Shown piece after piece: positions 42,733 to 52,141 of a stretch of 64,000 nucleotides of DNA. The number at the start of each line of letters is the position of its first letter. The stretch's first letter is position 1. The stretch is from Mangrovimonas spongiae. GTDB lineage: Bacteria > Bacteroidota > Bacteroidia > Flavobacteriales > Flavobacteriaceae. The notes under the pieces are model-generated. The model was not told where the DNA came from. It ran no database searches and saw only the letters and a list, made by a program, of their open reading frames with translations. The stretch is from NCBI RefSeq assembly GCF_003944795.1, contig NZ_RWBG01000003.1, positions 310,001 through 374,000 of the forward strand, read 5' to 3'. Both the position numbers and the translations under genes were made by a program.

Positions 42733-45075
42733 TTAGTTTACGTTAATAGTTTCAATTTGAGAAAATAAACTACCGTCTTCTCCCATGCCCTCTATGTATA
42801 AATTAATAGAATCATAAAAGTAATTAGGTACTTTAATTTCAAGTTTGTCTGCAGTATTTTTTTCTACATTTGGAATCCAATTAAGAACACCATAGCTTTT
42901 AAAGCTATCTCTCTTATAGGTATTATACATTGGACTGTAGTATTTTTTTGGTGTTGAAAACCCAAAATCTATAGTTGAGTTATTATACGTTGATTTTTTC
43001 TTTCTACTAAACCCTCTTTTAGTGAAAATATGAATTACTCCACCAGGTGAAGCGTTGATGTTAGATATTTTTGAAACAAACATTTCTTCAACATCAGCAA
43101 CTATTAAGTTACTTATCATTTCTAAACTATTCGTAATGTTAACATTGTCAAGGAAGACAATAGGAGATAAAGCCCCTTTAAAAGTAAGAACTCTTCTATT
43201 AATAATTTTCACATTTACCCCGTCATTCGTTACATCAAAACCATAATTGCGTATTTGTTGTGTTATCAATGAATATTGGTTAGGAGCGTCTGTAAAATTT
43301 ATATGTTTAGCCTGAGACATTCCGTAAGGAGTGTTTTTAGGTTTGGAAATTTTAATAGGTTTAATAATAACACTATCTAGAACATTGATGCCTTCACTTA
43401 AAACAAAAGATTTGTTGTCATTAAGTTGTTTGGTTTTTAGTATCTTATGATGTTGTTTAACATTTATAAAGTCTTTTTTATAAGAAGGGTATATGTTATA
43501 ATAGATATTTGGTGTTGATAATTTCCCTTTTTTATTTTTTAAGGTAAAGCTTAAATTAGATTTATCTTTAATATAGAGCTTGTCAAATTTAAAATAAGGG
43601 CTGTCTTTTAAATTATATTCTAGTTGAATTCCGTTTGATTTAGATTGTAAAATTAAAACATCTCCATTTTTATAATCGTAATTGTTTAGTTTCCCTTTTA
43701 TTAAGAAGCCAGTTTCAAAATTGTGTAGCAATTTAGGTGGAGTGTTAAATATATTTTTCCATGAATATGAACTCCATCCTTGGGTTAATAATAATAAATC
43801 AAGATCAAAACGTTTTTTTGCATCTATCTCATTAAAATAATACCAAGGATTTTCAATGTTTCCTTTAATATAAGGGAGTAGTAAAAACTTAGAAATAATG
43901 TTTTTATTTGTTTTATTTGCTATAGTAGAGCTTGGTAGTACAGAAACACTTAAACTAATATCTTTAGGGTGTGATTTTTTAGAGAATGTGATTATTGTAG
44001 AATCTTTTTTCTTTAAAATATTAGATACTTCAATGTTTTTCACTGAACTGTTTGTGTAATTGTAAATAATACGCTCAGCAATGGGCTTAAATTCATCATT
44101 AAATAATGTTATAATATTAACCCCTTTGTTTAAGAATTGACGGCCAATTCTATATTGATAAGTTAATTTATCATCAGAGAAGTTTACATCAATTTTATTT
44201 AAAAATCCATCTCTGTGAATAGCAATAAAAAAACGCTTATTGTTAACAGATTTTAATGTTTTTTGATTTAAGCTTAAGCGTATGTATAGGTTGTCTTTTC
44301 TCGAATTTTCAACAGATAACCCTATACCATATTTTTTTATATTCGTAACAGGTCTTGTAAGTGTTTTACCGTTTTCTAATTCTATACTTGCAATATAGCT
44401 TTCTCCTTCCTTTGGTGTGAAAGAAAATTTTCCTAACCCAAAAAGATTACTTTTAAATGTAGCAACTGGTTTATTGTTTGAGTTATTAATACTTCCTGAG
44501 GTTATTTTTATGGACTTTCCGTTGTTGTTTATTAATTTAAAACCAACAGTATTAAGGGTGTTTTCAATTAGATGTCCACCTTCAGGTAAGAGCTGAAAGT
44601 CAAATGTTTCTAGTTCAGTTTCTTCAGGAATAGTACTTTTTTTACCAACAACCTTAAATTTCTGTAAATCATATAGATTTTGATGGAAGTTTTTCATCCA
44701 GTTGGTTGTTGTTTTAATATAATAAGTTCCTTCAGAAAATGTAGAGTCTATTTTGAAATTACCATTAGTGAAACCATTTTTTGCTACATAAATTTTACTC
44801 TTTATGAGTTCTCCTCTATCATTATAAATATTTGAGTGAATGTTAGTGGAACTTATATAAGGAGATTGCCTTTTAATGTCATATATGTATGTTTTAAACC
44901 ATAATTCTTCATTTTTTAGATAGAGAGTTTTATTTAAATGAGTAAAAATGGTTTCGTAATCTAAAGCGTAATATGCTTTTATTTTTTTGTCAAAATCTTC
45001 AATGTTAATATTTTGAGAGTAAGAGGTTGTAATAAGTGTAAGAAATAGGATAAAATAGCTTACTTTTTTGTGCAT
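42733..45075 (-). CDS. Large secreted protein with a TonB-plug-like C-terminal region but no barrel
   Basis: The 780-residue protein has a signal peptide (1-20, TSYSQ). Residues about 25-330 contain beta-sandwich segments like those of macroglobulin (MG2-type) domains (FTHLNKTLYLKNEELWFKTYI, GTYYIKTTTNWMKNF). Residues about 600-700 resemble the plug of a TonB receptor (NYGFDVTNDGVNVKIINRRVLTF, LDNVNI, VEEMFVSKI, GGVIHIFTKRG), but no beta-barrel follows. Similar proteins occur in Bacteroidota with unknown function. The gene looks more AT-rich than its neighbours, with long A/T runs, and could be a later acquisition. Confidence 0.6.
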   Translation of the reverse strand: MHKKVSYFILFLTLITTSYSQNINIEDFDKKIKAYYALDYETIFTHLNKTLYLKNEELWFKTYIYDIKRQSPYISSTNIHSNIYNDRGELIKSKIYVAKNGFTNGNFKIDSTFSEGTYYIKTTTNWMKNFHQNLYDLQKFKVVGKKSTIPEETELETFDFQLLPEGGHLIENTLNTVGFKLINNNGKSIKITSGSINNSNNKPVATFKSNLFGLGKFSFTPKEGESYIASIELENGKTLTRPVTNIKKYGIGLSVENSRKDNLYIRLSLNQKTLKSVNNKRFFIAIHRDGFLNKIDVNFSDDKLTYQYRIGRQFLNKGVNIITLFNDEFKPIAERIIYNYTNSSVKNIEVSNILKKKDSTIITFSKKSHPKDISLSVSVLPSSTIANKTNKNIISKFLLLPYIKGNIENPWYYFNEIDAKKRFDLDLLLLTQGWSSYSWKNIFNTPPKLLHNFETGFLIKGKLNNYDYKNGDVLILQSKSNGIQLEYNLKDSPYFKFDKLYIKDKSNLSFTLKNKKGKLSTPNIYYNIYPSYKKDFINVKQHHKILKTKQLNDNKSFVLSEGINVLDSVIIKPIKISKPKNTPYGMSQAKHINFTDAPNQYSLITQQIRNYGFDVTNDGVNVKIINRRVLTFKGALSPIVFLDNVNITNSLEMISNLIVADVEEMFVSKISNINASPGGVIHIFTKRGFSRKKKSTYNNSTIDFGFSTPKKYYSPMYNTYKRDSFKSYGVLNWIPNVEKNTADKLEIKVPNYFYDSINLYIEGMGEDGSLFSQIETINVN

Positions 45076-45111
45076 AAGGTTGTTGTGAATAATTTTGACT
45101 AATATAAAAAT

Positions 45112-45148
45112 AAAAAAAGCTGTTTTCCAATTTAGAAAACAGCTTTTT
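45112..45148 (-). terminator. Terminator of groESL
   Basis: GCTGTTTTC (45119-45127) pairs with GAAAACAGC (45135-45143), extended by A and T tracts; read on the minus strand it ends in a T run 24 bases after groEL. Confidence 0.85.
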
Positions 45149-45171
45149 AAGATAGAGATGTAAAATAATTA

Positions 45172-46824
<1,653 letters not shown>

Positions 46825-46893
46825 CTAAGCGAAATGCTTTAGGCGTTTTTAGTTTTTAAATTAAATCTTCTTTTTTTAGAAAGAAATAAATGT

Positions 46894-47169
46894 TTACACA
46901 ATCGCGAAAATATCGCTTTCACGCATAATTAAATAGTCCTTGCCGTCAAGTTTTAGTTCGGTTCCAGAATATTTTCCGTAAAGTACAGTGTCTCCAACGC
47001 TAACAGTCATTGGTTCGTCTTTAGTGCCGTTACCTACAGCAACTACTTTGCCTTTTTGTGGTTTTTCTTTGGCGTTATCTGGAATAATAATTCCAGCAGC
47101 AGTTTTAGTTTCAGCTTCAACAGGTTCTACAAGAACTCTGTCTGCTAAAGGTTTAATGTTTAATGCCAT
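46894..47169 (-). CDS. groS: 10 kDa co-chaperonin GroES
   Basis: The 91-residue co-chaperonin includes the mobile loop ([20 protein letters not shown]) and the [24 protein letters not shown]-terminus. It caps GroEL. The upstream region contains a good -24/-12 (sigma-54-type) promoter; no CIRCE inverted repeat was seen. Confidence 0.98.
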   Translation of the reverse strand: MALNIKPLADRVLVEPVEAETKTAAGIIIPDNAKEKPQKGKVVAVGNGTKDEPMTVSVGDTVLYGKYSGTELKLDGKDYLIMRESDIFAIV

Positions 47170-47214
47170 TGTGTTATATTTTAAAATTATGTTATTGTTT
47201 TAATGCTATGCATC

Positions 47215-47232
47215 AAGCTAAAAATGTGCCAA
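47215..47232 (-). promoter_or_regulatory. Sigma-54-type promoter upstream of groES
   Basis: On the minus strand the sequence reads TTGGCACATTTTTAGCTT, with GG (47230-47229) and GC (47218-47217) twelve bases apart, as in the -24/-12 consensus (TGGCACR-N4-TTGCW, one mismatch). Transcription would start near 47205, about 36 bases before groES. A sigma-54 activator is encoded 3 kb away. Confidence 0.65.
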
Positions 47233-47310
47233 TAGATGATGACTGACAAATTTTCATTTTTTTGATTTAAGAGAGCGTTTTTTAGAGCTTTTAAAGCTAA
47301 ATTTTGTGTA

Positions 47311-47340
47311 AAAAAAATGCCAACTATATAGTTGGCATTT
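47311..47340 (-). terminator. Terminator of the miaB-secG operon
   Basis: AAATGCCAACTAT (47315-47327) is exactly complementary to ATAGTTGGCATTT (47328-47340). A run of seven As on the plus strand becomes the T tract for minus-strand transcription leaving secG. Confidence 0.8.
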
Positions 47341-47366
47341 AAAATATTGTTGTTTTTCTAAAACTT

Positions 47367-47729
47367 TTACTCGGCGTCGTTTTGAGTGTTGTTAGTTCCA
47401 GCTTCGTTTTGGGTTGCTGGAGCAGCATCTGGAGTCGTTACAGGCTGTGTTGTAGTGGCATCAGGATCTAGAGCTTTAGACTCTGCTCTTGGGCCTCTTT
47501 CTATGGCTACATTCGATAATAAAATTAAGGCTAACATTAAGGCTGCAAGTGTCCAAGTACTTTTGTCTAGAAAATCAGTCGTCTTTTTTACACCACCTAA
47601 TTGTTGTGTGCCACCGCCACCAAACGAAGATGATAATCCACCCCCTTTTGGGTTTTGTACCATGATTACTACAACCAATAAAAAGGCTACGACAACAATT
47701 AATGCTAAAAATATAGTAAACGTACTCAT
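47367..47729 (-). CDS. secG: Preprotein translocase subunit SecG
   Basis: The 120-residue protein has two transmembrane helices (about 3-23 and 56-74) separated by the SecG loop with QNPKGGGLSSSFGGGG, and a low-complexity Thr/Pro/Asn/Ala C-terminal tail. It assists SecYE during protein export. It is the last gene of the minus-strand operon, 6 bases after the TPR-like gene. Confidence 0.92.
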   Translation of the reverse strand: MSTFTIFLALIVVVAFLLVVVIMVQNPKGGGLSSSFGGGGTQQLGGVKKTTDFLDKSTWTLAALMLALILLSNVAIERGPRAESKALDPDATTTQPVTTPDAAPATQNEAGTNNTQNDAE

Positions 47730-47735
47730 TATGAT

Positions 47736-48662
47736 TTATTTATTTTGTTCTTGTAATTTTTGTATTGCTTTAATTTGGTCTGCAAAGAAACCACTTTTTT
47801 CTGGATATTTCAAACTTAAAATTTTATAAGATTGAATCGCCTTTTTATAGTTCTTTTGTTCAACATAAATTCTGGCTAGTGTTTCAGTCATTAATGTATC
47901 TGGTTGAATCATTTGTTGTTCAGCCAAATTTTTGTTTTTACTAGCTGTTTTCTCTGGTTTTAATTTGGGATTTTTAGAGATAAATTTATCTATTAACTTA
48001 AATTTTTTGTCGCGTTCGGAAACGGGTGTTTCGGGCTGTGTTTGTTCTCGTTCTATAGGAGAAAAGCGAGTAAGCTTAAGCCACTCGTTAAAGGAGTGTT
48101 TTTCGTTTTGAGTAAATTCAAACGGTTCTCCAATTTTTAAAATGTTATCAGAAGTATCATCATTGGACTTTAAAACACTATCTTTTTCGCGATTGTCATC
48201 ATCTTTATTTACTGTTGCTTCTTGAGATGATTCTAATTCTTGTTTTGATGATTCTTTAGGCGTGAATAATTCTGGGTCTAAAACGCTAGAGGTTTCTTGT
48301 ATTTGCTGTTTTAAATTATCATCAATAGTAACATGTTTATTTACAGAAATATCTTCAGCGGTTACATTAATTGCTTTTAAACTGGATGAGTTTTGTTTAA
48401 TAGACTCAGAAATTTCATTCTGTAGGAAGTCTTCAGACGTTATAAAATCGAATAAAATACTTCTGTCAGTAGTATAAGCAGCTGTTGTTTTTAGTGCTTT
48501 ATTATATTTAAAACTCCCTTTGTTTTTTAACGCTTTTAAAAGAATAGCCTTGGGCGATTGAAAGTAAGGATATGTGTCGATTATAGACTGCAAGTCTTCT
48601 GTATATGCAGGAAGCATATGTTTGGGATTTTGTAGTATGTGTTTAAAATCAAAATTGTCCAT
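47736..48662 (-). CDS. TPR-like protein of unknown function in the lptE-secG operon
   Basis: From ATG 48662 the protein has 308 residues and no signal peptide. The N-terminal part (about 1-85) includes the conserved-looking stretch DTYPYFQSPKAILLKALKNKGS and TAAYTTDRSILFDFI; the middle is charged and low in complexity; the C-terminus carries a tetratricopeptide-type repeat (SETLARIYVEQKNYKKAIQSYKILSLKYPEKSGFFADQI-like). It lies between lptE and secG in Flavobacteriaceae as far as I recall; function is unknown. An ATG nine bases upstream (48671), overlapping the lptE stop, is an alternative start. Confidence 0.7.
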   Translation of the reverse strand: MDNFDFKHILQNPKHMLPAYTEDLQSIIDTYPYFQSPKAILLKALKNKGSFKYNKALKTTAAYTTDRSILFDFITSEDFLQNEISESIKQNSSSLKAINVTAEDISVNKHVTIDDNLKQQIQETSSVLDPELFTPKESSKQELESSQEATVNKDDDNREKDSVLKSNDDTSDNILKIGEPFEFTQNEKHSFNEWLKLTRFSPIEREQTQPETPVSERDKKFKLIDKFISKNPKLKPEKTASKNKNLAEQQMIQPDTLMTETLARIYVEQKNYKKAIQSYKILSLKYPEKSGFFADQIKAIQKLQEQNK

Positions 48663-48664
48663 GA

Positions 48665-49174
48665 CTACCATTTAGCCAATGTGGCATTAAAAATATCTTG
48701 CGTTAATCGTTCAAAAAGAACTTCGTGAGCTTCATCTCTAGCGGGGCCAATAAGTTGTGCGTTTCTATCGTAATCATAGAAAAATGAAAAGCGTTGTTCT
48801 TGAAAATCGTCTTCAGAGTTTTTGTTGTAAAATCTAACATTAACACTCATGGTTAAACGGTTTTGAGCTGCCGTATTTTCGGCAGTTGCTGTTGTTGGAG
48901 AAATACGATATTCGGTTATTTCGCCTTCGTAAACTAAATCGCCATTACTTTTTACAAGGTCTAAATTGGTTTGATTTAGAAGTAAGTCGGTTAACGCATT
49001 TGTAAAATCTCTGTCTAAGCCAGGTTCTATTAGCATGGCATTATTCTGAAAATAATTAACCTGGAATGTTTTTGTGCCTGCAGGGATGGATGCGCCAGTA
49101 AACGAGTAAATGCCACAGCCAAAAAGTAATATAACAGAGCAAAAAGTGATAATAAATTTAAAGTATCGTGTCAT
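48665..49174 (-). CDS. lptE: LptE-family lipopolysaccharide assembly lipoprotein
   Basis: This is a 169-residue lipoprotein (signal ending LLFGC, Cys20) whose mature part (YSFTGASIPAGTKTFQVNYFQNNA ... DLVYEGEITEYRISPTTATAENTAAQNRLTMSVNVRFYN) matches the LptE-like family of Bacteroidota. LptE plugs the LptD barrel during LPS insertion in the outer membrane. It directly follows the sigma-54 activator gene with no spacing. Confidence 0.9.
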   Translation of the reverse strand: MTRYFKFIITFCSVILLFGCGIYSFTGASIPAGTKTFQVNYFQNNAMLIEPGLDRDFTNALTDLLLNQTNLDLVKSNGDLVYEGEITEYRISPTTATAENTAAQNRLTMSVNVRFYNKNSEDDFQEQRFSFFYDYDRNAQLIGPARDEAHEVLFERLTQDIFNATLAKW

Positions 49175-50431
49175 TTACAGGTCGTATTGTTTTATTTTTC
49201 TATAAAGTGTGCGTTCGCTAATGCCCAATTCTTGCGCTGCCAATTTACGTTTTCCATTATGACGTTCCAAAGATTTTTTTATGAGTTCTAATTCTTTGTC
49301 TTGAAGCGATAAGGTTTCTTCTTCTTCAACATCTTCGGCAAAATGATACTTGTCTTCTTGTGGTTCTTGTTCAATAGGTTGCGGTTCATGTTTTTCGGGG
49401 ATTGAAAGCACTTCTAAATCTTCTACAGTAGTTTCATTCTCATTTTCGCCATAAATTTTTTGAATCAAGCTTTCGTTGTCCTTGGCGACTTCCGAGGTAT
49501 TGCCACTTTTCATCAATTCCATGGTGAGTTTTTTCAAATCGTTGAGGTCACTTTTCATATCGAACAAAACCTTATACAGGATTTCACGTTCGTTACTAAA
49601 ATCGCTTTCCGATTTGGTTTGATTAACTACCGCAGGTAAATTGCTTCCTGCATCTGGAAGATAGCTTCTAAGCGTATCGGGTGAAATGGTTCTGTTTTGC
49701 TCCAAGACAGAGATTTGTTCTGCAACGTTACGAAGCTGACGAATATTGCCATTCCATCGGTATTTTAGCAACATATTAACAGCATCGTCGGTAAGTTTTA
49801 CCGTGGGCATTTTGTATTTTAAAGCAAAATCGCTGGCAAATTTTCTAAATAATAGGTGAATATCCTCTTTACGCTCGCGCAATGGTGGTAAATGAATTTC
49901 AACAGTACTTAAACGGTAATATAAGTCTTCACGGAATTTATCTTTTTTAATGGCTTCAAACATATTGACGTTTGTCGCCGCTACAATACGTACGTTGGTT
50001 TTTTGTACTTTGCTGCTTCCCACTTTTATAAATTCGCCATTTTCCAAAACACGTAATAAACGTACTTGTGTAGTTAAAGGAAGCTCGCCAACTTCATCAA
50101 GAAAAATGGTGCCGCCATCGGCAACTTCAAAATAACCATTTCGTGTTTGTGTGGCACCTGTAAAAGCGCCTTTTTCATGACCAAATAATTCACTGTCTAT
50201 GGTGCCTTCTGGAATGGCACCACAGTTTACAGCAATATACTTGCCGTGTTTACGATGTGAGAGTTGATGTATGATTTTTGGAATACTTTCTTTACCAACA
50301 CCACTTTCTCCTGTAACCAATACAGAAATGTCTGTAGGCGCCACTTGTATGGCTTTTTCAATAGCACGATTTAACCCAGGATCGTTACCTATAATTCCAA
50401 ATCGTTGTTTTATGGCTTGTATTGATTCCAT
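49175..50431 (-). CDS. Sigma-54-dependent transcriptional activator (no receiver domain)
   Basis: From ATG 50431 the protein has 418 residues: an AAA+ domain at the N-terminus with Walker A GESGVGKE (41-48), the sigma-54-contacting GAFTGA loop (88-93), Walker B GGTIFLDEVGEL and an Arg finger region, a long acidic linker, and a Fis-type helix-turn-helix (KLAAQELGISERTLYRKIKQY). No regulatory N-terminal domain is present, so activity may be set by abundance or a partner. A GTG at 50443 is an alternative start. It shares an operon with miaB and lptE; groES, with a sigma-54-type promoter, is a possible target. Confidence 0.92.
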   Translation of the reverse strand: MESIQAIKQRFGIIGNDPGLNRAIEKAIQVAPTDISVLVTGESGVGKESIPKIIHQLSHRKHGKYIAVNCGAIPEGTIDSELFGHEKGAFTGATQTRNGYFEVADGGTIFLDEVGELPLTTQVRLLRVLENGEFIKVGSSKVQKTNVRIVAATNVNMFEAIKKDKFREDLYYRLSTVEIHLPPLRERKEDIHLLFRKFASDFALKYKMPTVKLTDDAVNMLLKYRWNGNIRQLRNVAEQISVLEQNRTISPDTLRSYLPDAGSNLPAVVNQTKSESDFSNEREILYKVLFDMKSDLNDLKKLTMELMKSGNTSEVAKDNESLIQKIYGENENETTVEDLEVLSIPEKHEPQPIEQEPQEDKYHFAEDVEEEETLSLQDKELELIKKSLERHNGKRKLAAQELGISERTLYRKIKQYDL

Positions 50432-50438
50432 AGTATTG

Positions 50439-50452
50439 CTCACTTAAGTGAG
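50439..50452. repeat. 14-base perfect palindrome before the sigma-54 activator gene
   Basis: CTCACTTAAGTGAG lies 8 bases ahead of the activator's ATG, in the 57-base miaB-activator gap. It may be an operator or an RNA hairpin near the start; it overlaps the alternative GTG start. Confidence 0.5.
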
Positions 50453-50488
50453 TGTCTTTTAGATTCCTTTTTTAAAAGGAAAATTTTA

Positions 50489-51937
50489 TTAATTATTTTC
50501 TGAATACCCTATAGGTTCACCAATTAAGGTGGCTTTTGTGCAGTCGGTTATTTTTACATTTACAAAATCACCTGGTTTATAGTTTTCTTTAGGGAAAACC
50601 ACCATAGTGTTTTGGCTGTTTCGTCCCGCCCAATGCGCATCCGATTTTTTTGATTCTTTTTCAATTAAAACTTCTTCAACCTTGCCAAGATGTTGTTGTG
50701 TTCTATAATGACTGTGTTCTTGTTGTAGTTGAATAATGTCTTGTAAGCGACGTTTTTTTGTTGCTTCAGGAATGTCGTCCTCTAGTTTTCGTTCGGCTAA
50801 TGTGCCTGGTCTTTCGGAATAAGCAAACATAAATCCAAAGTCGTATTTTACGTACTCCATTAAGCTTAAAGTGTCTTGATGATCGTCTTCTGTTTCGGTT
50901 GGAAAACCAGCAATCATATCTTGAGAAATAGCGCAATCTGGAATAATACGACGAATGTTGTCGATCATTTTAAAATATTCTTCACGTGTATGTTGACGAT
51001 TCATGGCTTTTAAAATACGGTTACTGCCACTTTGCACAGGCAAATGTATGTACTTGCAAATATTCTGGTACTTGGCCATGGTTTCAATCACATCTAAAGT
51101 CATGTCTTGTGGATTAGATGTTGAGAAGCGAAAGCGCATTTTTGGTTGTGCTTGGGCACAAAGTTCTAGAAGCTTGGCAAAATTAACAGCCGTTGCTTTC
51201 TGCATATCGGTAGCTTTGTCGAAATCCTTTTTTAATCCGCCGCCATACCATAAATAGCTGTCTACGTTTTGCCCAAGAAGGGTTACTTCTTTATAGCCTT
51301 TGTTGGCCAAATCGTTTATTTCCTCAACTATACTTTGCGGATCACGACTACGTTCACGTCCTCTGGTAAAGGGTACAACGCAAAACGTACACATATTGTC
51401 GCAACCACGTGTAATAGATACAAAAGCTGTAACGCCATTAGTATTTAAACGTACAGGAGCAATATCGCCATAAGTTTCTTCTTTAGAGAGGATCACATTA
51501 ATAGCATCGCGACCATCATCTACTTCAGAAAGTAAATTGGGTAAATCTTTGTAAGCATCTGGACCAACAACAAGATCGACGATTTTTTCTTCTTCTAGAA
51601 ATTTACTTTTTAAACGTTCTGCCATACAGCCTAAAACACCCACTTTCATGTTGGGGTTTACCTCACGTTTTACAGCATTGTATTTTTCAAGGCGTTTCCT
51701 TACCGTTTGTTCTGCTTTATCGCGAATAGAACAGGTGTTTACTAAAACTAAGTCGGCATCTTTGAGATCTTGAGTGGTGTTATAGCCATTTTCAGATAAG
51801 ATAGAAGCTACAATTTCACTATCGCTAAAATTCATCTGGCAACCGTAACTTTCTATAAATAGTTTTCGGTTGTTTCCTGCTTTCTTCTCTATAATGAGGC
51901 TTTCGCCTTGTTTGTTTTCGTCTATAATCTTCTCCAT
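50489..51937 (-). CDS. miaB: tRNA-2-methylthio-N6-isopentenyladenosine synthase MiaB
   Basis: This radical-SAM methylthiotransferase modifies A37 of tRNA. Starting at ATG 51937 the 482-residue protein has the N-terminal UPF0004 domain with its cysteines ([32 protein letters not shown]), the radical-SAM motif [13 protein letters not shown] and a C-terminal TRAM domain. It is first in the operon with the sigma-54 activator, lptE, the TPR-like gene and secG. Confidence 0.95.
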   Translation of the reverse strand: MEKIIDENKQGESLIIEKKAGNNRKLFIESYGCQMNFSDSEIVASILSENGYNTTQDLKDADLVLVNTCSIRDKAEQTVRKRLEKYNAVKREVNPNMKVGVLGCMAERLKSKFLEEEKIVDLVVGPDAYKDLPNLLSEVDDGRDAINVILSKEETYGDIAPVRLNTNGVTAFVSITRGCDNMCTFCVVPFTRGRERSRDPQSIVEEINDLANKGYKEVTLLGQNVDSYLWYGGGLKKDFDKATDMQKATAVNFAKLLELCAQAQPKMRFRFSTSNPQDMTLDVIETMAKYQNICKYIHLPVQSGSNRILKAMNRQHTREEYFKMIDNIRRIIPDCAISQDMIAGFPTETEDDHQDTLSLMEYVKYDFGFMFAYSERPGTLAERKLEDDIPEATKKRRLQDIIQLQQEHSHYRTQQHLGKVEEVLIEKESKKSDAHWAGRNSQNTMVVFPKENYKPGDFVNVKITDCTKATLIGEPIGYSENN

Positions 51938-51975
51938 ATACAATATTGAATAATACTTGCTTGTCAATAAGTGTG

Positions 51976-52007
51976 CAAAGATACAATTTATTTATGTACT
52001 ATGACAA
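51976..52007 (-). promoter_or_regulatory. Promoter of the miaB operon
   Basis: On the minus strand: TTG (52007-52005), a 21-base spacer and a perfect TATCTTTG (51983-51976). The inverted repeat TGACA-n3-TGTCA (52002-52014) overlaps the -33 element and could be an operator. Confidence 0.65.
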
Positions 52008-52114
52008 AGTGTCAGAATGAGATTTTATCATAAAATTTAAAAATTTGTTGCTGAAAATGATAGGGTTTACGTACAGAGACCATCAAAAATTAGGAACATA
52101 AGTTTTTTTTCAAT

Positions 52115-52122
52115 TACATTTG
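52115..52122 (+). promoter_or_regulatory. -7 element of the topA promoter
   Basis: TACATTTG exactly matches TAnnTTTG, 19 bases before the topA ATG; no clear TTG -33 box is visible. Confidence 0.5.
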
Positions 52123-52141
52123 TAACCTTAAAAATCGATTT

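Noticed and set aside
47215-47310. CIRCE or other HrcA operator for groES
   Set aside because: No TTAGCACTC-n9-GAGTGCTAA-like inverted repeat occurs upstream of groES on either strand.
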